Below, piece by piece: positions 6,772 to 7,136 of a stretch of DNA of 7,136 bases (position 1 is the first letter of the stretch; every line of letters starts with the position of its first letter). The position numbers were made by a program, and so were the translations under genes. The stretch comes from Verrucomicrobiaceae bacterium (lineage in GTDB: Bacteria > Verrucomicrobiota > Verrucomicrobiae > Verrucomicrobiales > Akkermansiaceae). A model generated the notes under the pieces. That model was not told the DNA's origin, did no database searches, and saw nothing but the letters and a program-made list of their open reading frames with translations. Location of the stretch: positions 1 through 7,136 of the forward strand of contig CANBTO010000255.1 of NCBI GenBank assembly GCA_947372405.1, given 5' to 3'.

Positions 6772-7136
6772 ATGCAAGCCATGCAGTTCGAGCAATCCGT
6801 CGTTTCAATCCTGAAACGAGACAAGCGATTTGATCCTCATGCCTATTTTTTTCTAAAGGACGCACTCGATTTCACGCTCAAACGCATCGCCGATACTAAC
6901 GGTGGTCAGGCCCGTCACGTCAGCGGTCCGGAGCTGTTAGCCGGATACCGGGACTACGCGCTCGAGCAATTCGGACCGATGGCGTCCACGCTGATGACCG
7001 AGTGGAGCATCCGCAAATGTCAGGACGTGGGCGACATGGTTTTCCACTTGATCGAGGAGCAGGTTTTCGGCAAACAGGACTCGGATAAAAAGGAGGATTT
7101 CTCCGAGGTGTTCGACTTCGAAGCCGCGCTGGTGAC
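6772..7136 (+). CDS. Minf_1886 family conserved protein (3' end outside window)
   Basis: At least 121 codons are present and the frame is open at the window edge. Family members are about 130-150 residues as I recall, so little is missing. Recognisable blocks are FEQSVVSILKRDKRFDPHAY at the N-terminus, then RHVSGPELLAGYRDYALEQFG, a segment with TEWSIRKCQDVGDMVFHLIE, and the acidic EDFSEVFDFEAAL near the cut end. These match the conserved hypothetical protein of Verrucomicrobiota and Planctomycetota named after Minf_1886. No signal peptide or membrane segment is seen, so it is presumably cytoplasmic. Its function is not known to me. Start choice is open between ATG 6772 and ATG 6781. Neither has a Shine-Dalgarno, and the second would leave a short leader from the promoter just upstream. 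It follows the glycosyltransferase gene by 54 bp on the same strand. Confidence 0.88.
   Translation, partial: MQAMQFEQSVVSILKRDKRFDPHAYFFLKDALDFTLKRIADTNGGQARHVSGPELLAGYRDYALEQFGPMASTLMTEWSIRKCQDVGDMVFHLIEEQVFGKQDSDKKEDFSEVFDFEAALV

Overview
The window most likely comes from a member of the Verrucomicrobiota, possibly a Luteolibacter/Haloferula-like relative. The strongest taxonomic clue is the partial gene at the right edge. It reads as the Minf_1886-type conserved protein, which is essentially confined to Verrucomicrobiota and Planctomycetota. High GC, weak or absent Shine-Dalgarno sequences and a secreted parallel beta-helix glycosidase of the GH141 type fit this. The assignment rests on recalled family knowledge, not on a search.

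Layout from left to right. Positions 1-109 hold the frameshifted tail of what looks like a Y1 (IS200/REP-associated) transposase. Positions 234-1667 (minus strand) encode a secreted M60/enhancin-type zinc metallopeptidase with an intact HELGH...E zinc site. A gap of about 190 bp separates it from a divergent plus-strand gene (1857-4517). That gene encodes a large secreted right-handed beta-helix protein, probably a GH141-type glycoside hydrolase (alpha-L-fucosidase or xylanase class), with a proline-rich linker and a C-terminal beta-rich module. The 490 bp between 4518 and 5007 is non-coding and rich in structure. It contains a hairpin, 2.6 tandem copies of a 42-bp repeat, a tentative extended -10 promoter, and four heptamer repeats ending six bases before a start codon. 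Positions 5008-6717 encode a membrane-anchored class A penicillin-binding-protein-like peptidoglycan glycosyltransferase. A second plus-strand gene, the Minf_1886-family protein, starts 54 bp later behind its own plausible promoter and runs off the window.

How the genes relate. The divergent pair M60 peptidase plus beta-helix glycosidase would suit breakdown of glycoprotein or fucosylated polysaccharide outside the cytoplasm, but shared regulation is only an inference. The glycosyltransferase and the Minf_1886 gene look like chromosomal housekeeping genes. The most notable observation is that the transpeptidase half of the class A PBP is degenerate. SxxK has become SAFE, KTG has become ATG, and no SxN motif can be found, so the protein is predicted to polymerise glycan strands but not to cross-link them. 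I found no CRISPR array, tRNA, rRNA or intact mobile element.
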